NCBI RefSeq assembly: GCF_002930105.1
Contig: NZ_PJRN01000004.1
Location: 124,001 to 188,000, forward strand
Length of the DNA stretch: 64,000 nucleotides
Direction: 5' to 3'
Origin: Billgrantia saliphila
GTDB lineage: Bacteria; Pseudomonadota; Gammaproteobacteria; Pseudomonadales; Halomonadaceae
The stretch's first letter is position 1. The number at the start of each line of letters is the position of its first letter. Shown here in pieces: positions 19,130 to 31,243 of this stretch. The notes below the pieces were generated by a model, which saw only the letters and a program-made list of their open reading frames with translations, ran no database searches and was not told where the DNA came from. The translations under genes were made by a program, and so were the position numbers.

Positions 19130-19681
19130 TCAGCCAACCGTCAGCCGAACGACTTCCCCTTGGAGGCTCGCGCCGGCAAGACACTCCAGGCGCCTGGCTT
19201 CAATGACACCCCGTACACGAGCCCGCGACCGTAGCGTGATCTTGTCGCCGGCCTTGAGCATTCCCGCCACCTGCCCATCGACGCTGATCTCGCGCCCTTC
19301 CAGATATGACGCCACTCTTCCGTTCACGGTCACCGTGACGTGATGGTCCTTGGCGATAACGGCTCCTTCTATACTGCCCTTGACCATCACCGGCTCATTG
19401 GCAATGAGCTTGCCCGTCACTCGCGTAGCCACACCGATACGACTCCCTTCGTCGCCACTCCGGGCAACGGATATCCCCCCGGCGCTTTCCGTCCCGATAA
19501 TCGGTTCACTCATCGTCGCGGCCGGCAATAGGCCTTGCTGGGACATGCAGGCAACCGATGCAGCGCTCCCCGGTGTAGCGGAACCCGCGGCGCGGCTTTT
19601 CAACTTGCGCCGCCCTCCATCCCAGATGATCAAGGTCATGACAACCACGCCAAGAAAGATAAGCCAAGTCTGAATACCCAT
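19130..19681 (-). CDS. Bactofilin with N-terminal membrane anchor
   Basis: 183 aa. A single membrane segment (TWLIFLGVVVMTLIIW, residues 4-20) is followed by a linker and a beta-helical bactofilin domain (residues 80-170), recognisable by its regular six-residue hydrophobic rungs: RVTGKLIANEPVMVKGSIEGAVI, VASYLEGREISVDGQVAGML, ARVRGVIEARRLECLAG. Bactofilins polymerise into cytoskeletal filaments that place other proteins. A GGAG ribosome site is present. It ends 83 bp before the scpA start and is divergent from a second bactofilin. Confidence 0.85.
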   Translation of the reverse strand: MGIQTWLIFLGVVVMTLIIWDGGRRKLKSRAAGSATPGSAASVACMSQQGLLPAATMSEPIIGTESAGGISVARSGDEGSRIGVATRVTGKLIANEPVMVKGSIEGAVIAKDHHVTVTVNGRVASYLEGREISVDGQVAGMLKAGDKITLRSRARVRGVIEARRLECLAGASLQGEVVRLTVG

Positions 19682-19915
19682 TTTCCTTCTCCATGCTCTG
19701 CATGTCCCTTATAGGCGCCCAACCCCGAGCATAGTGACGAGAATAGGGCACCGGATCTCGCACAGCTCCGCGCTTTGCTATCTCTGGAAGCGAGCTAGGC
19801 TGCTTGGCTATTCGTCGATACGACGACATGCCCTTCAGAAAAGGTTCGGTGCCACGAGGAAAGGACCGTCCGAGCATGACGCGGGGCATCAAGACTCTTA
19901 CTGCCAGGAGGCTGC

Positions 19916-20458
19916 ATGTTCCACAAGGCAAAGCAACGACAGCCGGAAGCAACGGCGACAAGTGCCGTCGCAACCGATACCAGCCGGCCCCCATCGCCTC
20001 GGCAGGAGATGTCCTCCGTAACACGGCCTGGCGTTTCGGTGGTCGGCAGCCATACCCGAGTGCAGGGAGACATCGATGCCGACGAGGACCTGACCGTGGA
20101 GGGATACGTCAAGGGAACGATCACCTGCAAACAGAACACCGTCACCCTGGGAACTAGCGGCCAGATCATAGGTGACGTATATGCTCACACCCTGCATGTC
20201 TCTGGCGAGGTCGAGGGCAACCTCGTGGCATCGCATCGCGCCACGATCCACAAGGGCGCAAACGTCAAAGGCACGATCGTCGCGCCATGCCTGGTGCTCG
20301 AGGACGGCAGTGCTTTCCATGGCAGTATCGACATGGATCCCGACAGCGATGCCCTCAAGAGTGCTTTCAGCGGGATTGCCGACAGCGGCCAGACGCTCGC
20401 CTCGTTTGATTGCGACGACAGCGACTCCGACGCACCCGACGCAACACCCGCGCCATGA
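19916..20458 (+). CDS. Bactofilin (soluble type)
   Basis: 180 aa, no membrane segment. A disordered N-terminal tail (residues 1-38) is followed by SVVGSHTRVQGDIDADEDLTVEGYVKGTI and further rungs GQIIGDVYAHTLHVSGEVEGNLV and GANVKGTIVAPCLVLEDGS, a canonical bactofilin core. The tail is acidic (DCDDSDSDAPD). Strong ribosome site AGGAGG, 5 bp before the ATG. It faces the membrane-anchored bactofilin across 234 bp, so the two could form one filament with a membrane tether. Confidence 0.88.
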   Translation: MFHKAKQRQPEATATSAVATDTSRPPSPRQEMSSVTRPGVSVVGSHTRVQGDIDADEDLTVEGYVKGTITCKQNTVTLGTSGQIIGDVYAHTLHVSGEVEGNLVASHRATIHKGANVKGTIVAPCLVLEDGSAFHGSIDMDPDSDALKSAFSGIADSGQTLASFDCDDSDSDAPDATPAP

Positions 20459-20530
20459 CGCCATGATGCGATGTCCGGCAGGCCGAGCGACCGATCTTAA
20501 CCGACGCTTGGCGGCGAACGGATCGCCCCC

Positions 20531-22324
20531 TCACTCCGCCGCTTCGGCCTTGCGATAGCGCCCGGTGTAATCGAACAACTTCTCGTGCACCTGCCAGTGA
20601 CGGCCAACCTTGCGCCCCACCACGAAGTCCGGCGCGCGCAGCCGTCGGCGCTCGGCGATCACCTCTTCCGGCGTCGTCGGCTGCCAGCGTACCCCCGGGG
20701 CGCGTAGATGATCGCGCAGGAATATGGCGCTGAAGGCAGCGCGCTGGGCCGCCGTCTCCAAGGCGAACCATTCGGCCAGGGTCACACCGTCCTCGTCGTG
20801 GTAGGTCACCTTGAGCCGCGGCAGGCCGCGTCCGTTGACGGTGGCCTCGAGCTGCATGCCGCTGACACGAAGCACCCTGGCATCCCTGAGACGCAGCGCC
20901 TCCTTGAGCTTGTCGTCGGCGTCGACCAGCAGTGTCTGGCAGCCGTGGCAACGGCGCGCGGCGATGTCGTTCTGGGTGCCGCAGCTATCGCATACCTTGA
21001 AGCGAAAACGAAAATCGCATTGTTGTCGCCTGTTCGATGCGTCATCAACCAGCCCTTGGCAGCGGCGGCCGAAGTGCTCGATGACGATTTCACCGTCGCG
21101 CCGTCCCCAGAACAGGTTGGCGTGGCCGCAGGCGGGGCATTCGACCTGCACCGGCTCGGTGTCCGAGGCCGGCCGCGGGCTGCCCACCTCGGGCGCGTAA
21201 AGATCCCAGGGGTTGCCGGCGTAGTCGAGGATCAGGCAATCGGTCTTGCCCGGCGACAGGCGCAGTCCTCTTCCGACGATCTGCTGGTAAAGGCTCACCG
21301 ACTCGGTAGGTCGCAGGATCGCGATCAGGTCCACGTGGGGCGCATCGAAGCCGGTAGTGAGCACCGCGACGTTGACCAGGTACTTGAGCCTGCGCGCCTT
21401 GAAGTCGGCGATCACTCGCTCGCGCTCGGACAGGTGCGTCTCGCCCGTTACCAAGGCCGACTGCCCGGCCGGCAGATAGCCCAGTATTTCCTCAGCATGG
21501 GCGACACTGGCGGCAAACAGCATCACGCCCCCGCGATCACGGGCGCGCTCGACGATCTCGGCAACGATGCCCGGCGTGGCGCGGCTACCCCCCACCACCC
21601 GGTTGAGTTCCTCCTCGCGAAACACGCCGCTGGATGCCGGACGCAGTGCCGAGAAATCGTAGCGCTCGACGGCTGCATCGATGCGCACCGGACGCGCCAG
21701 GTAGCCCTGCTTGACCATCAGCCGCAGCGGCTGCTCGAACACGCAGTCGCGAAAGAAGCAGTCATCATCGCCGCGCACCATGCCATGGTGATGGCGGTGA
21801 TAGATAAAACCCTGCCCCAGGCGATAGGGCGTGGCGGTCAGCCCCAGCACCTTGAGGCGTGGATTGGCCTGTCGCAGCGATTCGATCACGCGACGATAGC
21901 TGGCGTCTTTTTCCGGCGAGACCCGATGGCATTCGTCGATCACCAGCAGCGTGAAATTGCTGTCGTCGAAGAGCGCCAGGTGACGCACCACCGACTGCAC
22001 CGAGCCGAAAACCACTTGACGCCCGCTCTCCTTGCGCCCCAGCCCCGCGCTGAAGATATCCGCCTCGAGGCCGTAGGCCAGGAACTTGGCATGATTCTGC
22101 TCGACCAGTTCGCGCACATGAGCCAGTACCAGTACCCGCCCCCGCGCCAGGCGCGCCAGCTCGGCGATCACCAACGACTTGCCGCTGCCGGTGGGCAACA
22201 CGACCACCGCCGTCTCGTCGGAGCCGCGGAAGTGCGCAACCACCCGCTCGACCGCCTCCTGCTGGTAGGGACGCAGGGTCGGCAGCGGATGGGCGCTCAT
22301 GGTAGGTACGGTCGGCAGGGGCAT
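20531..22324 (-). CDS. radD: DNA repair helicase RadD (YejH)
   Basis: SF2 helicase-like ATPase. The product reads closely with E. coli RadD/YejH from end to end, as far as I recall that sequence: [13 protein letters not shown], Walker [20 protein letters not shown], Walker [18 protein letters not shown], then [18 protein letters not shown], and motif [18 protein letters not shown]-terminal zinc region has [13 protein letters not shown] and CDSCGTQND...CHGC. RadD helps resolve recombination intermediates with RecA. Starts at 22324 and 22300 are both possible; 22300 ([14 protein letters not shown]) looks closer to the family N-terminus. Confidence 0.93.
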   Translation of the reverse strand: MPLPTVPTMSAHPLPTLRPYQQEAVERVVAHFRGSDETAVVVLPTGSGKSLVIAELARLARGRVLVLAHVRELVEQNHAKFLAYGLEADIFSAGLGRKESGRQVVFGSVQSVVRHLALFDDSNFTLLVIDECHRVSPEKDASYRRVIESLRQANPRLKVLGLTATPYRLGQGFIYHRHHHGMVRGDDDCFFRDCVFEQPLRLMVKQGYLARPVRIDAAVERYDFSALRPASSGVFREEELNRVVGGSRATPGIVAEIVERARDRGGVMLFAASVAHAEEILGYLPAGQSALVTGETHLSERERVIADFKARRLKYLVNVAVLTTGFDAPHVDLIAILRPTESVSLYQQIVGRGLRLSPGKTDCLILDYAGNPWDLYAPEVGSPRPASDTEPVQVECPACGHANLFWGRRDGEIVIEHFGRRCQGLVDDASNRRQQCDFRFRFKVCDSCGTQNDIAARRCHGCQTLLVDADDKLKEALRLRDARVLRVSGMQLEATVNGRGLPRLKVTYHDEDGVTLAEWFALETAAQRAAFSAIFLRDHLRAPGVRWQPTTPEEVIAERRRLRAPDFVVGRKVGRHWQVHEKLFDYTGRYRKAEAAE

Positions 22325-22379
22325 GAAACGGCCGGACAGAAATACGGGATCGCCATCTTACCTGTCGCCGCGCCCCGCG

Positions 22380-23183
22380 TCAGGGCCCGTCGGAGCCGGG
22401 AAAGCGAGGCGGCCTGCCCTCCCACCGAGCGGCGACAGCCTCGAGCTGCTCATCGCCACCGAGCAGTCCTCGCTGAAGGTGCGCTTCCAGCGCCAGGCGC
22501 TCACGCTCCGTCATGCCCGGTGCGCGAGTGAAGAGTTCGCGTGCGGCGGCCACCGCCCTGGGCGAGTGCGCCGCCACCGCCATGGCGATATCGCGTGCGG
22601 TGCGTCGCGGCTCGTCGGAAAGCCGTGTGGCCAGACCGAGCGTGACTGCCTCGCGTCCTTCGACCTTACGCCCCGTCCAAGCCAACTCGCGCAGCACATC
22701 GCCGCGAATGCCCTCGGCCGTCACGCTGACCCCCATGTCGGGGATGATGCCCCAGACGATCTCAAGCAAGGCCAGCCGAGCCTGAGAATGCACCACGCGG
22801 ATGTCGGCGCCCAGCGCGATCTGCAGGCCGCCGCCATAGACGTGTCCATGTAGGGCGGCGATCACCGGCACGCCAGCCGCGCGCCAGCCCAGGGCCAGGC
22901 GCTGCACCGGATTGACACCCCCATTGTCGGCTGCCAACAGTGTTGGCAAGCGCTCGGGACGTGCCAGGATCGCCGCCATGTCGAGCCCGGCACAAAAGCT
23001 CTCCCCCTCACCCGCCAAAACCACGGCACGCAGCCCTTCACTCTCGACCAGACGACGCTGCACCGCCAGCAGACCCTCAATCATCGCCCAGTCCAGACCG
23101 TTATGTTCACGCGGCCGGCTCAGCACGACCTCGGCCACATGGTCCTCGACGCTCAGCGTCACCCGGTCGTGAAATTTTTCCAT
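22380..23183 (-). CDS. Enoyl-CoA hydratase/isomerase family protein (crotonase)
   Basis: 267 aa crotonase-superfamily enzyme, acting on a CoA thioester. The oxyanion-hole elements are VVLAGEGESFCAGLDM and AALHGHVYGGGLQIALGADI; a conserved IVWGIIPDMGVS follows. Of the two catalytic positions of enoyl-CoA hydratases, this region does not carry both Glu residues in the usual GGGCELA context (it has GGGLQIA), so isomerase or another activity is possible. AGGAG lies 8 bp before the ATG. No fatty-acid oxidation genes are adjacent. Confidence 0.85.
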   Translation of the reverse strand: MEKFHDRVTLSVEDHVAEVVLSRPREHNGLDWAMIEGLLAVQRRLVESEGLRAVVLAGEGESFCAGLDMAAILARPERLPTLLAADNGGVNPVQRLALGWRAAGVPVIAALHGHVYGGGLQIALGADIRVVHSQARLALLEIVWGIIPDMGVSVTAEGIRGDVLRELAWTGRKVEGREAVTLGLATRLSDEPRRTARDIAMAVAAHSPRAVAAARELFTRAPGMTERERLALEAHLQRGLLGGDEQLEAVAARWEGRPPRFPGSDGP

Positions 23184-23411
23184 GCCGTTGGCTCCTGATT
23201 ATGTTGGGAAAACCCGCTCCTCCAAGGCATATTCAAACACACGTTTTAGCGTAGAGCAGGTAGATTCCGTACGCCTCGTCTATATTGAGCATTCAGAGCC
23301 GTGTCAGACGAAGGCCTAAGCCACGACTGGGCAATGGGGTGTCGGTGGGATTGGTTTTCGTCATACCTGTGAATGGACTTGCTGGGAATTCGCGCTGGAA
23401 TTACGCGAAAC

Positions 23412-23425
23412 TTGATGAAAATCAT
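23412..23425 (+). promoter_or_regulatory. FNR/Anr-like box
   Basis: TTGAT-GAAA-ATCAT differs from the FNR/Anr consensus TTGAT-N4-ATCAA at one base, and lies 79 bp before the start of the 164-aa gene. The surrounding 321-bp gap (23184-23504) holds no gene. I did not find a clear -10 box at class II spacing, so this is suggestive only. Confidence 0.5.
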
Positions 23426-23504
23426 GTGATTTGGAGGCACCGTCGGGACAGGATGCGCCCGAGGGGAAGCATTGACGCTTCGCTCCGTCAAAGAGGACAC
23501 CGCC

Positions 23505-23999
23505 ATGTCGGAAATACCAACAAAAATTGCCAGATTGGTGCTGGTGCTCGATGAGCTGTTGACGTTGGCAGAGGCTCACGAACGAGCCGAACTGACACGC
23601 TATCGACGACTTGCTTTCAGCTTCCTGCCCTACGATACCGCCGTCAGCCGCCTGATGGCCTCCCTCGGGATTCAGTGCGAGATGCGCATTGATGAGTTGC
23701 GTCGTGTCTCGCACCAACTGGGGCTGACCGACTCCGCCATGGCGCAGGGTTCATCGAGCTCCGCCATACCCCACGCTTTCGTCAGTGATCCGGTCATGGC
23801 GCTGGAGACTCTGCGCCAGGCCGTCCACGACGCCGATTATTCGCTGCGCTTCCACAAGCACCTTCGCGAGGCCAGCGCCGTTCCTTCCCTGTTCCCGGTG
23901 ATGACCGCCATCATCAAGCAGAAACAGGCAGAGCACGCTGTCCTGGAGGGCTTCCTGGCCACCCGCGACGACGCCGAGCAGGAAGGAATGCGCGCCTAG
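23505..23999 (+). CDS. Hypothetical helical protein, 164 aa
   Basis: Not recognised. It is predicted to be mostly alpha-helical, with four long amphipathic stretches (TKIARLVLVLDELLTLAEAHERAEL, YDTAVSRLMASLGIQCEMRIDEL, VMALETLRQAVHDADYSLRFHKHL, PVMTAIIKQKQAEHAVLEGFL), a pattern like ferritin-like four-helix bundles. Glu/His residues at EAH, RID, DAD, FHKH and AEH could bind metal, but no standard E-x2-H pair is obvious. The start at 23505 follows GAGGA; an upstream ATG-less extension is ignored. An FNR/Anr-like box precedes it, suggesting oxygen control. Confidence 0.65.
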   Translation: MSEIPTKIARLVLVLDELLTLAEAHERAELTRYRRLAFSFLPYDTAVSRLMASLGIQCEMRIDELRRVSHQLGLTDSAMAQGSSSSAIPHAFVSDPVMALETLRQAVHDADYSLRFHKHLREASAVPSLFPVMTAIIKQKQAEHAVLEGFLATRDDAEQEGMRA

Positions 24000-24091
24000 T
24001 GGTCCGGCACTGCCGGTAGATGGCTAGGCCGAGCGCCTCGCGGGAAAAGCAACGCAACGAATCCATGCAGCGTACCCAACGCAGCATATCA

Positions 24092-24123
24092 ACGAAGAGG
24101 CGGCCCGCAGGCCGCCTCTTCGT
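24092..24123. terminator. Intrinsic terminator, purL / hypothetical gene
   Basis: A perfect 14-bp stem (24092-24105 with 24110-24123) with a CGCA loop, ACGAAGAGGCGGCC on one side. It lies between convergent genes. It ends 13 bp before the purL stop. Confidence 0.8.
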
Positions 24124-24136
24124 CTTCGTCGCTAGC

Positions 24137-27100
24137 TCAGCCCAGCCAGACCCGGGCGTTGCGGAACAGGCGCATCCAGGCTCCGTCACGGGTCCAGTCG
24201 GCCGGCCGCCAGGAGTTGGTCACCGCCCGCACCACCCGCTCGGGGTGAGGCATCATGATGGTGACGCGGCCATCCGGCGTGGTCAGCCCGGTAATGCCCG
24301 ACGGTGAGCCATTGGGATTGGTCGGGTATTGGGTGGTCACCTGACCGTAGTTGTCGACGTAGCGCAGCGTCACCTGTGCACTACCCTGCATGCTGCGCAG
24401 GTGCGCGCTGTCGCGGAACTCGGCGCGCCCCTCACCATGGGCCACGGCGATCGGCAAGCGCGACCCCTCCATGCCGGCCAGCAGAATCGACGGGCTCTTC
24501 TCCACCTGCACCATCGCCACCCTGGCTTCGAACTGCTCGGACTCGTTGCGCACGAAGCGCGGCCAGTTCTCGGCGCCGGGAATCATCTCCTTGAGCTGGG
24601 AGAACATCTGGCAGCCATTGCATACGCCCAGCGCGAAGCTGTCGCTGCGGGCGAAGAACGCAGCGAACTGTTCCCGCGCGCGAGCGTTGAACAGTACCGA
24701 CTTGGCCCAGCCACCGCCGGCGCCCAGCACGTCGCCGTAGGAGAAGCCACCGCAGGCCACCAGCCCCTTGAAGCTCTCGAGATCGACACGCCCCTCGAGA
24801 AGGTCGCTCATGTGTACGTCCACCGCCTCGAAACCGGCATGGTCGAAGGCCCAGGCCATCTCCAGCTGGCCGTTGACGCCCTGCTCGCGCATGATTGCCA
24901 CCGCCGGGCGCGCCACGTTGACGTACGGCGCGGCGATATCCTCGTCGACGTCGAAGGTGGGGCTGGCCGAGAGGCCCGGGTCGCGGCCGTCGAGCAGGCC
25001 GTCGAACTCGTTCTTGGCGCACTCGGGGTTGTCGCGCAGGGCCTGCATGCGATAGCTGGTCTCGGTCCAGGTGCGCTGGGCCAGCAGCCGGGTGGTCTCG
25101 AGCAGCGGTTCCTCGAACAGGGTCACCCGCACCTGGTCGTCGTAACGCGGACGGGCGATCACGCCGCAGGTCTCGATGCCAGCCGCGGCGAACTGCGCCA
25201 GCACTTCCTCGGTATGCCGACGATTGATCTGGATCACCGCGCCGAGCTCCTCGGCGAACAGCGCATCCACCGCCTGGGTGGGCTCGTCGATCAACCAATC
25301 GAGCTTGATCTCGAGGCCGGCATGCGCGGCAAAGGCCATCTCCAGCAGCGTGACCAGCAGGCCGCCGTCGCTGCGGTCGTGATAGGCGAGCAGCTTGCCG
25401 TCGGCGTTGAGTCCCTGGATCACGGCGAAGAACGCCTTGAGATCCTCCGGGTCGTCGAGGTCGGGGCACTCATTGCCGAGCTGTCCGTAGACCTGGGCCA
25501 GCGCCGAGCCGCCCAGACGATTACGACCACCGCCCAGGTCGATCAGGATAAGGTCGCTCTCGTCCTGCTCCAGGTTGATCTGCGGCGTCAGCGTACACAG
25601 CGCATCGGTGACCGGGGCAAAGCCGGTGACCGCCAGCGTGAGCGGCGAGGTCACGCTCTTCTCCTCGGCCTCGTCGTCGCCGGCCTGCCAGGCGGTGCGC
25701 ATCGACATGGAATCCTTGCCAACCGGGATGGCGATGCCGAGCTGGGGACAAAGCTCCATGCCCACCGCATGCACGGCGTCGTACAGCGCCTGATTCTCGC
25801 CCATGTGATCGGCGGCACTCATCCAGTTGGCGGAAAGCTTGATGTCACCGAGCTTGGCGATGGGTGCCGCAGCCAGGTTGGTGATGGTCTCGGCCACCGC
25901 CAGGCGGGCGCTCGCCGCCGGGTCGATCAGCGCCACCGGAGACCGCTCGCCCATGGCCATCGCTTCGCCGGCATGGGTGTCGTAGCTCGCCGTGGTCACC
26001 GCGACGTCGGCCACCGGCACCTGCCAAGGGCCTACCATCTGGTCCCGGGCCACCATGCCGGTGATGGAACGGTCACCGATAGTGATCAAGAAGCTCTTGG
26101 AGGCCACCGTGGGCAGGCGCAGCACCCGCTCCATGGCCTCGCGCAGGTCGAGGTTGTCGAGCATCACCCCGGGCAGGTCGAGTCTCTCGCGCTGGAATTC
26201 ACGCTGCATCTTTGGCGGCTTGCCGAACAGCACGCTCATCGGCAGGTCGACCGGCTTCGTCGCGAAGTGACCGTCGCGCACCTCCAGATGATGCGCCTCG
26301 GTCGCCTCACCGACCACGGCGTAGGGGCATCTCTCTCGCGCGCAAAGTGCATCGAAGGTGTCGAGATCCTCCGGCGCCACCGCCAGCACGTAGCGCTCCT
26401 GAGCCTCATTGCACCAGATCTCCAACGGGCTCATGCCCGGCTCGGCATTGGGTACCGCGCGCAGCTCGAAGCGGCCTCCGCGCTCGCCGTCCTTGACCAG
26501 CTCCGGCAGGGCGTTGGAAAGCCCGCCGGCGCCCACGTCGTGGATGAAGCGGATGGGATTGGTGTCGCCCAGCGCCCAGCAGCGATCAATCACTTCCTGG
26601 GCGCGCCGCTCGATCTCGGCATTCTCGCGCTGCACCGAGGCGAAATCGAGATCGGCGCTGGAAACACCGGAAGCCATCGATGAGGCCGCGCCGCCACCCA
26701 GGCCGATCAGCATGGCCGGCCCGCCCATCACGATCAGCTTACCGCCGACCGGGATTTCGCCCTTGGCGACGTGCCCTTCGCGAATGTTGCCGTAGCCGCC
26801 GGCAATCATGATCGGCTTGTGGTAGCCACGGCGTTCGATGCCACCCAAACCCAGCGTGTCCTGCTCGTAGGTGCGGAAATAGCCGGTGAGATTGGGACGG
26901 CCGAACTCGTTGTTGAAGGAGGCGCCCCCGATGGGGCCTTCCAGCATGATGTCCAGTGCCGACTGCATGCGTTCGGGCTTGCCGTAATCGAATGCCTCCC
27001 AGGGCTGGACGAACTCGGGAATGCGCAGGTTGGAGACGGTGAAACCGGTCAGGCCGGCCTTGGGCTTGCCGCCGATGCCGGTGGCTCCCTCGTCGCGGAT

Positions 27101-28081
27101 CTCGCCGCCGGCGCCGGTGGCCGCTCCCGGATAGGGAGCGATGGCCGTCGGATGGTTGTGAGTCTCCACCTTCATCAGGATATGGATCGGCTCGCGATGC
27201 GCGCCGTAGGTGGCACGCTCTGCGGCTTTGCCGGTCAGCGGCGCGGCGAAGAAACGTCCCGCCTCGCTGCCCTCGATGACCGCGGCGTTATCGCTGTAGG
27301 CGGACAGGATGCCATCGGGCGAGGCCCGGTGAGTGTTCTTGATCATCTTGAACAGTGAATGGCGCTGCGCCTCGCCGTCGATTACCCAGTCGGCGTTGAA
27401 GATCTTGTGCCGGCAGTGCTCCGAGTTGGCCTGGGCGAACATCATCAATTCGACATCGGTGGGGTCGCGACCCAAATCGCGAAAAGCATCGACCAGGTAA
27501 TCGATCTCGTCGTCGGCCAGCGCAAGGCCCAGTCCGACGTTGGCTTTCTCCAGTGCCTCCCGGCCCCCCTCCAGGATAGCCACCTGCCCCAGCGGCGCCG
27601 GTTCATGATGCGCGAACAGCCGGGCGGCATCGGAGGCATCGGTAAGCACGGTCTCGGTCATGCGGTCGTGCAGGGTATGCAGGATCGCGGTGAAGGCCGC
27701 TTCCGACATCGGCGCCTTGAGCGCAACCCGATAGGCGATGCCCCGCTCGATACGGCGCACCCGGCCCAGGCCGCAGTTGTGGGCGATATCGGTGGCCTTG
27801 GACGACCACGGCGACAGGGTGCCGATACGCGGCACCACCAGGAACAGCTGGCCCTCGCCGTCCGCGGAACTCTGAGGGGACTCGTCCTCGTGCCTGGCCC
27901 CGTAGTCGAGCAGTTGGTCGAGCACGTCCCGCTCGTCTTCGGTCAGTTCACCTTCATGATCCACGAAATGCACATAGGCGGCATGCAGGGACTCGACCTC
28001 GGGAACCCGTGCGCGCAGGGCAGCCAGCAGCTTGTCGTGACGGAAAGCGGAAAGGGCAGGCGCGCCTCGAAGTTCGAGCAT
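24137..28081 (-). CDS. purL: Phosphoribosylformylglycinamidine synthase
   Basis: Large single-chain FGAM synthetase (1,314 aa; E. coli 1,295 aa): converts FGAR and glutamine to FGAM in purine synthesis. N-terminal PurS-like and linker domains are followed by two AIRS-like halves ([58 protein letters not shown]). The glutaminase domain has the nucleophile in [14 protein letters not shown] and the catalytic HPER near the C-terminus ([10 protein letters not shown]). Start at ATG 28081 gives [19 protein letters not shown], matching the family; a TTG at 28102 is rejected. It is divergent from mltF, as in Pseudomonas and E. coli. Confidence 0.97.
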   Translation of the reverse strand: MLELRGAPALSAFRHDKLLAALRARVPEVESLHAAYVHFVDHEGELTEDERDVLDQLLDYGARHEDESPQSSADGEGQLFLVVPRIGTLSPWSSKATDIAHNCGLGRVRRIERGIAYRVALKAPMSEAAFTAILHTLHDRMTETVLTDASDAARLFAHHEPAPLGQVAILEGGREALEKANVGLGLALADDEIDYLVDAFRDLGRDPTDVELMMFAQANSEHCRHKIFNADWVIDGEAQRHSLFKMIKNTHRASPDGILSAYSDNAAVIEGSEAGRFFAAPLTGKAAERATYGAHREPIHILMKVETHNHPTAIAPYPGAATGAGGEIRDEGATGIGGKPKAGLTGFTVSNLRIPEFVQPWEAFDYGKPERMQSALDIMLEGPIGGASFNNEFGRPNLTGYFRTYEQDTLGLGGIERRGYHKPIMIAGGYGNIREGHVAKGEIPVGGKLIVMGGPAMLIGLGGGAASSMASGVSSADLDFASVQRENAEIERRAQEVIDRCWALGDTNPIRFIHDVGAGGLSNALPELVKDGERGGRFELRAVPNAEPGMSPLEIWCNEAQERYVLAVAPEDLDTFDALCARERCPYAVVGEATEAHHLEVRDGHFATKPVDLPMSVLFGKPPKMQREFQRERLDLPGVMLDNLDLREAMERVLRLPTVASKSFLITIGDRSITGMVARDQMVGPWQVPVADVAVTTASYDTHAGEAMAMGERSPVALIDPAASARLAVAETITNLAAAPIAKLGDIKLSANWMSAADHMGENQALYDAVHAVGMELCPQLGIAIPVGKDSMSMRTAWQAGDDEAEEKSVTSPLTLAVTGFAPVTDALCTLTPQINLEQDESDLILIDLGGGRNRLGGSALAQVYGQLGNECPDLDDPEDLKAFFAVIQGLNADGKLLAYHDRSDGGLLVTLLEMAFAAHAGLEIKLDWLIDEPTQAVDALFAEELGAVIQINRRHTEEVLAQFAAAGIETCGVIARPRYDDQVRVTLFEEPLLETTRLLAQRTWTETSYRMQALRDNPECAKNEFDGLLDGRDPGLSASPTFDVDEDIAAPYVNVARPAVAIMREQGVNGQLEMAWAFDHAGFEAVDVHMSDLLEGRVDLESFKGLVACGGFSYGDVLGAGGGWAKSVLFNARAREQFAAFFARSDSFALGVCNGCQMFSQLKEMIPGAENWPRFVRNESEQFEARVAMVQVEKSPSILLAGMEGSRLPIAVAHGEGRAEFRDSAHLRSMQGSAQVTLRYVDNYGQVTTQYPTNPNGSPSGITGLTTPDGRVTIMMPHPERVVRAVTNSWRPADWTRDGAWMRLFRNARVWLG

Positions 28082-28168
28082 GTCTTGAAGCCTCTGAAGC
28101 AAGCGGAGGAAGGGCCGCAGGGCGGCGCAGAAAGCCGCTATGATACTGGAAACGGAGGGTGGGACGAA

Positions 28169-29701
28169 ATGCGGCGGATGACAGTCGCGGCTCGGGCCGT
28201 TATGGTGGAGCTCTCATCGCCGATCACCGTCCGGATGCCTGTATTTTCGAGCCGTCTCTCACCGAGTCGCCTGCGTCTCGCTGCCCTGCTGTTGCTGGGG
28301 GGCGTGCTGTGCCTGTTTCCCTACCGTCATTACCATTCAGCCGACAACCTGCTGGAAACGGTGCGCGAGCGCGATTTCATCAGCATTCATACGCGCAACA
28401 CGCCCACGACTTATTACGAGGGCCGTCACGGCCCCATCGGCTTCGAGTACGAGCTGATGCGGCGCTTCGCCGACCACCTCGGCGTGAGCCTGGCGTTGGA
28501 TGCCCGGCACAATGCCGATAGCGTGCTGAACGCCGTGCGCGAGGAAGGCGACCTGGGCGCCGCCGCCCTGCCGCTCGATCCCACTCAGCAGGGGCTGCTC
28601 TTCAGCCGTCCCATTCTGGAACTGCAGCCCGTGCTGGTCTATCGCCGCGGCCTGCCTCCGGTCAGCGAGCCGGAGTCGCTCGCCGGGCTCTCGATCGGCA
28701 CCATCCGCGGCTCGGGCACCGACCGCGTGCTGCGCGAGCTGCAGGCCGAGCACCCCGAGCTGGGTTGGCGCGAGTCATCGGAGCTGGAAGTGGCCGAGCT
28801 GCTCAGTCGGGTAGAGGATGGCCGGCTGGATGCGGCAGTCGTCTATGAACACCAGTTCCGCACCAATCGCATCTTCTTCCCCGGCGTCGAGCGCGGCTTC
28901 CTTCTCGGCAAGCCGCTCTCCATGGCCTGGGCCTTTCCCGCTCGCGGCGGCCTGGGGTTGCAGCAGGAAGCCAACCGCTTCCTCGACGAGCTGAAGCACG
29001 AAGGTGAGCTCGACCGGCTGGTTGCCCAGCACTTCGGCCATGACGACTATCTCGAGTACGTCGGTGCGAGAGTCTTCATCTCGCAGCTCAACGAGCACCT
29101 ACCCACCTATGCCGAGCTGTTTCGCGAAGCGGCCCGCAACACCGGCTTCGACTGGAAGCTGCTGGCGGCGCTAGCCTATCAGGAATCTCACTGGGATCCG
29201 CAGGCCACCTCGCCTACCGGGGTGCGCGGGCTGATGATGCTGACCCAGCCCACCGCCAACGAGCTTGGCGTGGACGACCGCCTCGACCCGGCCGAGAGCG
29301 TCAATGGCGGGGCGCGCTATCTGCGACAATTGATGGACCGGCTACCCGAATCGATCCAGGGCGAGGATCGGCTGTACATGGCCATGGCAGCCTATAACGT
29401 CGGTCTCGGTCATCTCTACGATGCGCGCAAGATCACCGAGGAGCTCGGCGGCGATCCCGATCGCTGGGCCGACGTGCGCGAAGCCCTGCCGCTACTGCAG
29501 CAGCAGGCGTGGCACAGCAAGACCCGCCACGGCTATGCCCGCGGCGGCGAACCGGTCATCTACGTACGCAACATTCGCCGCTATTACGAGATTCTGACCT
29601 ACGTCGACCGCAGCCAGCAGCAGTATCTTCAGCTCGCCGAACCGGGATCGGGCGAGGCCGCCTCCCCCCCACTCTTCGATATCATCGATCCCATTCTCTA
29701 G
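28169..29701 (+). CDS. mltF: Membrane-bound lytic murein transglycosylase F
   Basis: Peptidoglycan lytic transglycosylase with an N-terminal solute-binding-like domain ([32 protein letters not shown]) and a C-terminal SLT domain. The catalytic Glu is in [27 protein letters not shown], and [15 protein letters not shown] follows. One hydrophobic segment ([17 protein letters not shown]) anchors it; there is no classical lipobox. The open frame begins at 27359 but this part is antisense to purL. ATG 28169 has GGAGG ten bases before it; ATG 28235 would give a more usual short N-terminus but lacks a ribosome site. Confidence 0.93.
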   Translation: MRRMTVAARAVMVELSSPITVRMPVFSSRLSPSRLRLAALLLLGGVLCLFPYRHYHSADNLLETVRERDFISIHTRNTPTTYYEGRHGPIGFEYELMRRFADHLGVSLALDARHNADSVLNAVREEGDLGAAALPLDPTQQGLLFSRPILELQPVLVYRRGLPPVSEPESLAGLSIGTIRGSGTDRVLRELQAEHPELGWRESSELEVAELLSRVEDGRLDAAVVYEHQFRTNRIFFPGVERGFLLGKPLSMAWAFPARGGLGLQQEANRFLDELKHEGELDRLVAQHFGHDDYLEYVGARVFISQLNEHLPTYAELFREAARNTGFDWKLLAALAYQESHWDPQATSPTGVRGLMMLTQPTANELGVDDRLDPAESVNGGARYLRQLMDRLPESIQGEDRLYMAMAAYNVGLGHLYDARKITEELGGDPDRWADVREALPLLQQQAWHSKTRHGYARGGEPVIYVRNIRRYYEILTYVDRSQQQYLQLAEPGSGEAASPPLFDIIDPIL

Positions 29702-29725
29702 CGCTGAGCATTTTCCAGCCGAAGA

Positions 29726-31099
<1,374 letters not shown>

Positions 31100-31159
31100 C
31101 GTAGGCGACCAACGGTTGATATACGCCTAATGTCGTAGCCTCCGCAGGCCTGGAGGACC

Positions 31160-31186
31160 TCAAGAATCGGCGAAATCCGCCGAAGT
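31160..31186 (+). promoter_or_regulatory. Sigma-28 (FliA)-like promoter
   Basis: TCAAGAAT (31160-31167), 11 bp, then GCCGAAGT (31179-31186), close to the Pseudomonas-type FliA consensus TCAAG...GCCGATA. It lies about 58 bp before the chemoreceptor ATG, which fits a flagellar/chemotaxis regulon gene. Confidence 0.6.
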
Positions 31187-31243
31187 TAGTGAGTGCTTGC
31201 CACCCGTTTCTGCAGCACTCCTTCTTCTTCCGAGGTTCCCGCA

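Noticed and set aside
24329-26683. Plus-strand open frame of 784 codons
   Set aside because: Antisense of purL, without any family feature.
27359-28168. Long N-terminal extension of mltF
   Set aside because: Antisense to purL. The MltF family begins with a signal or anchor segment, which is found after 28169.
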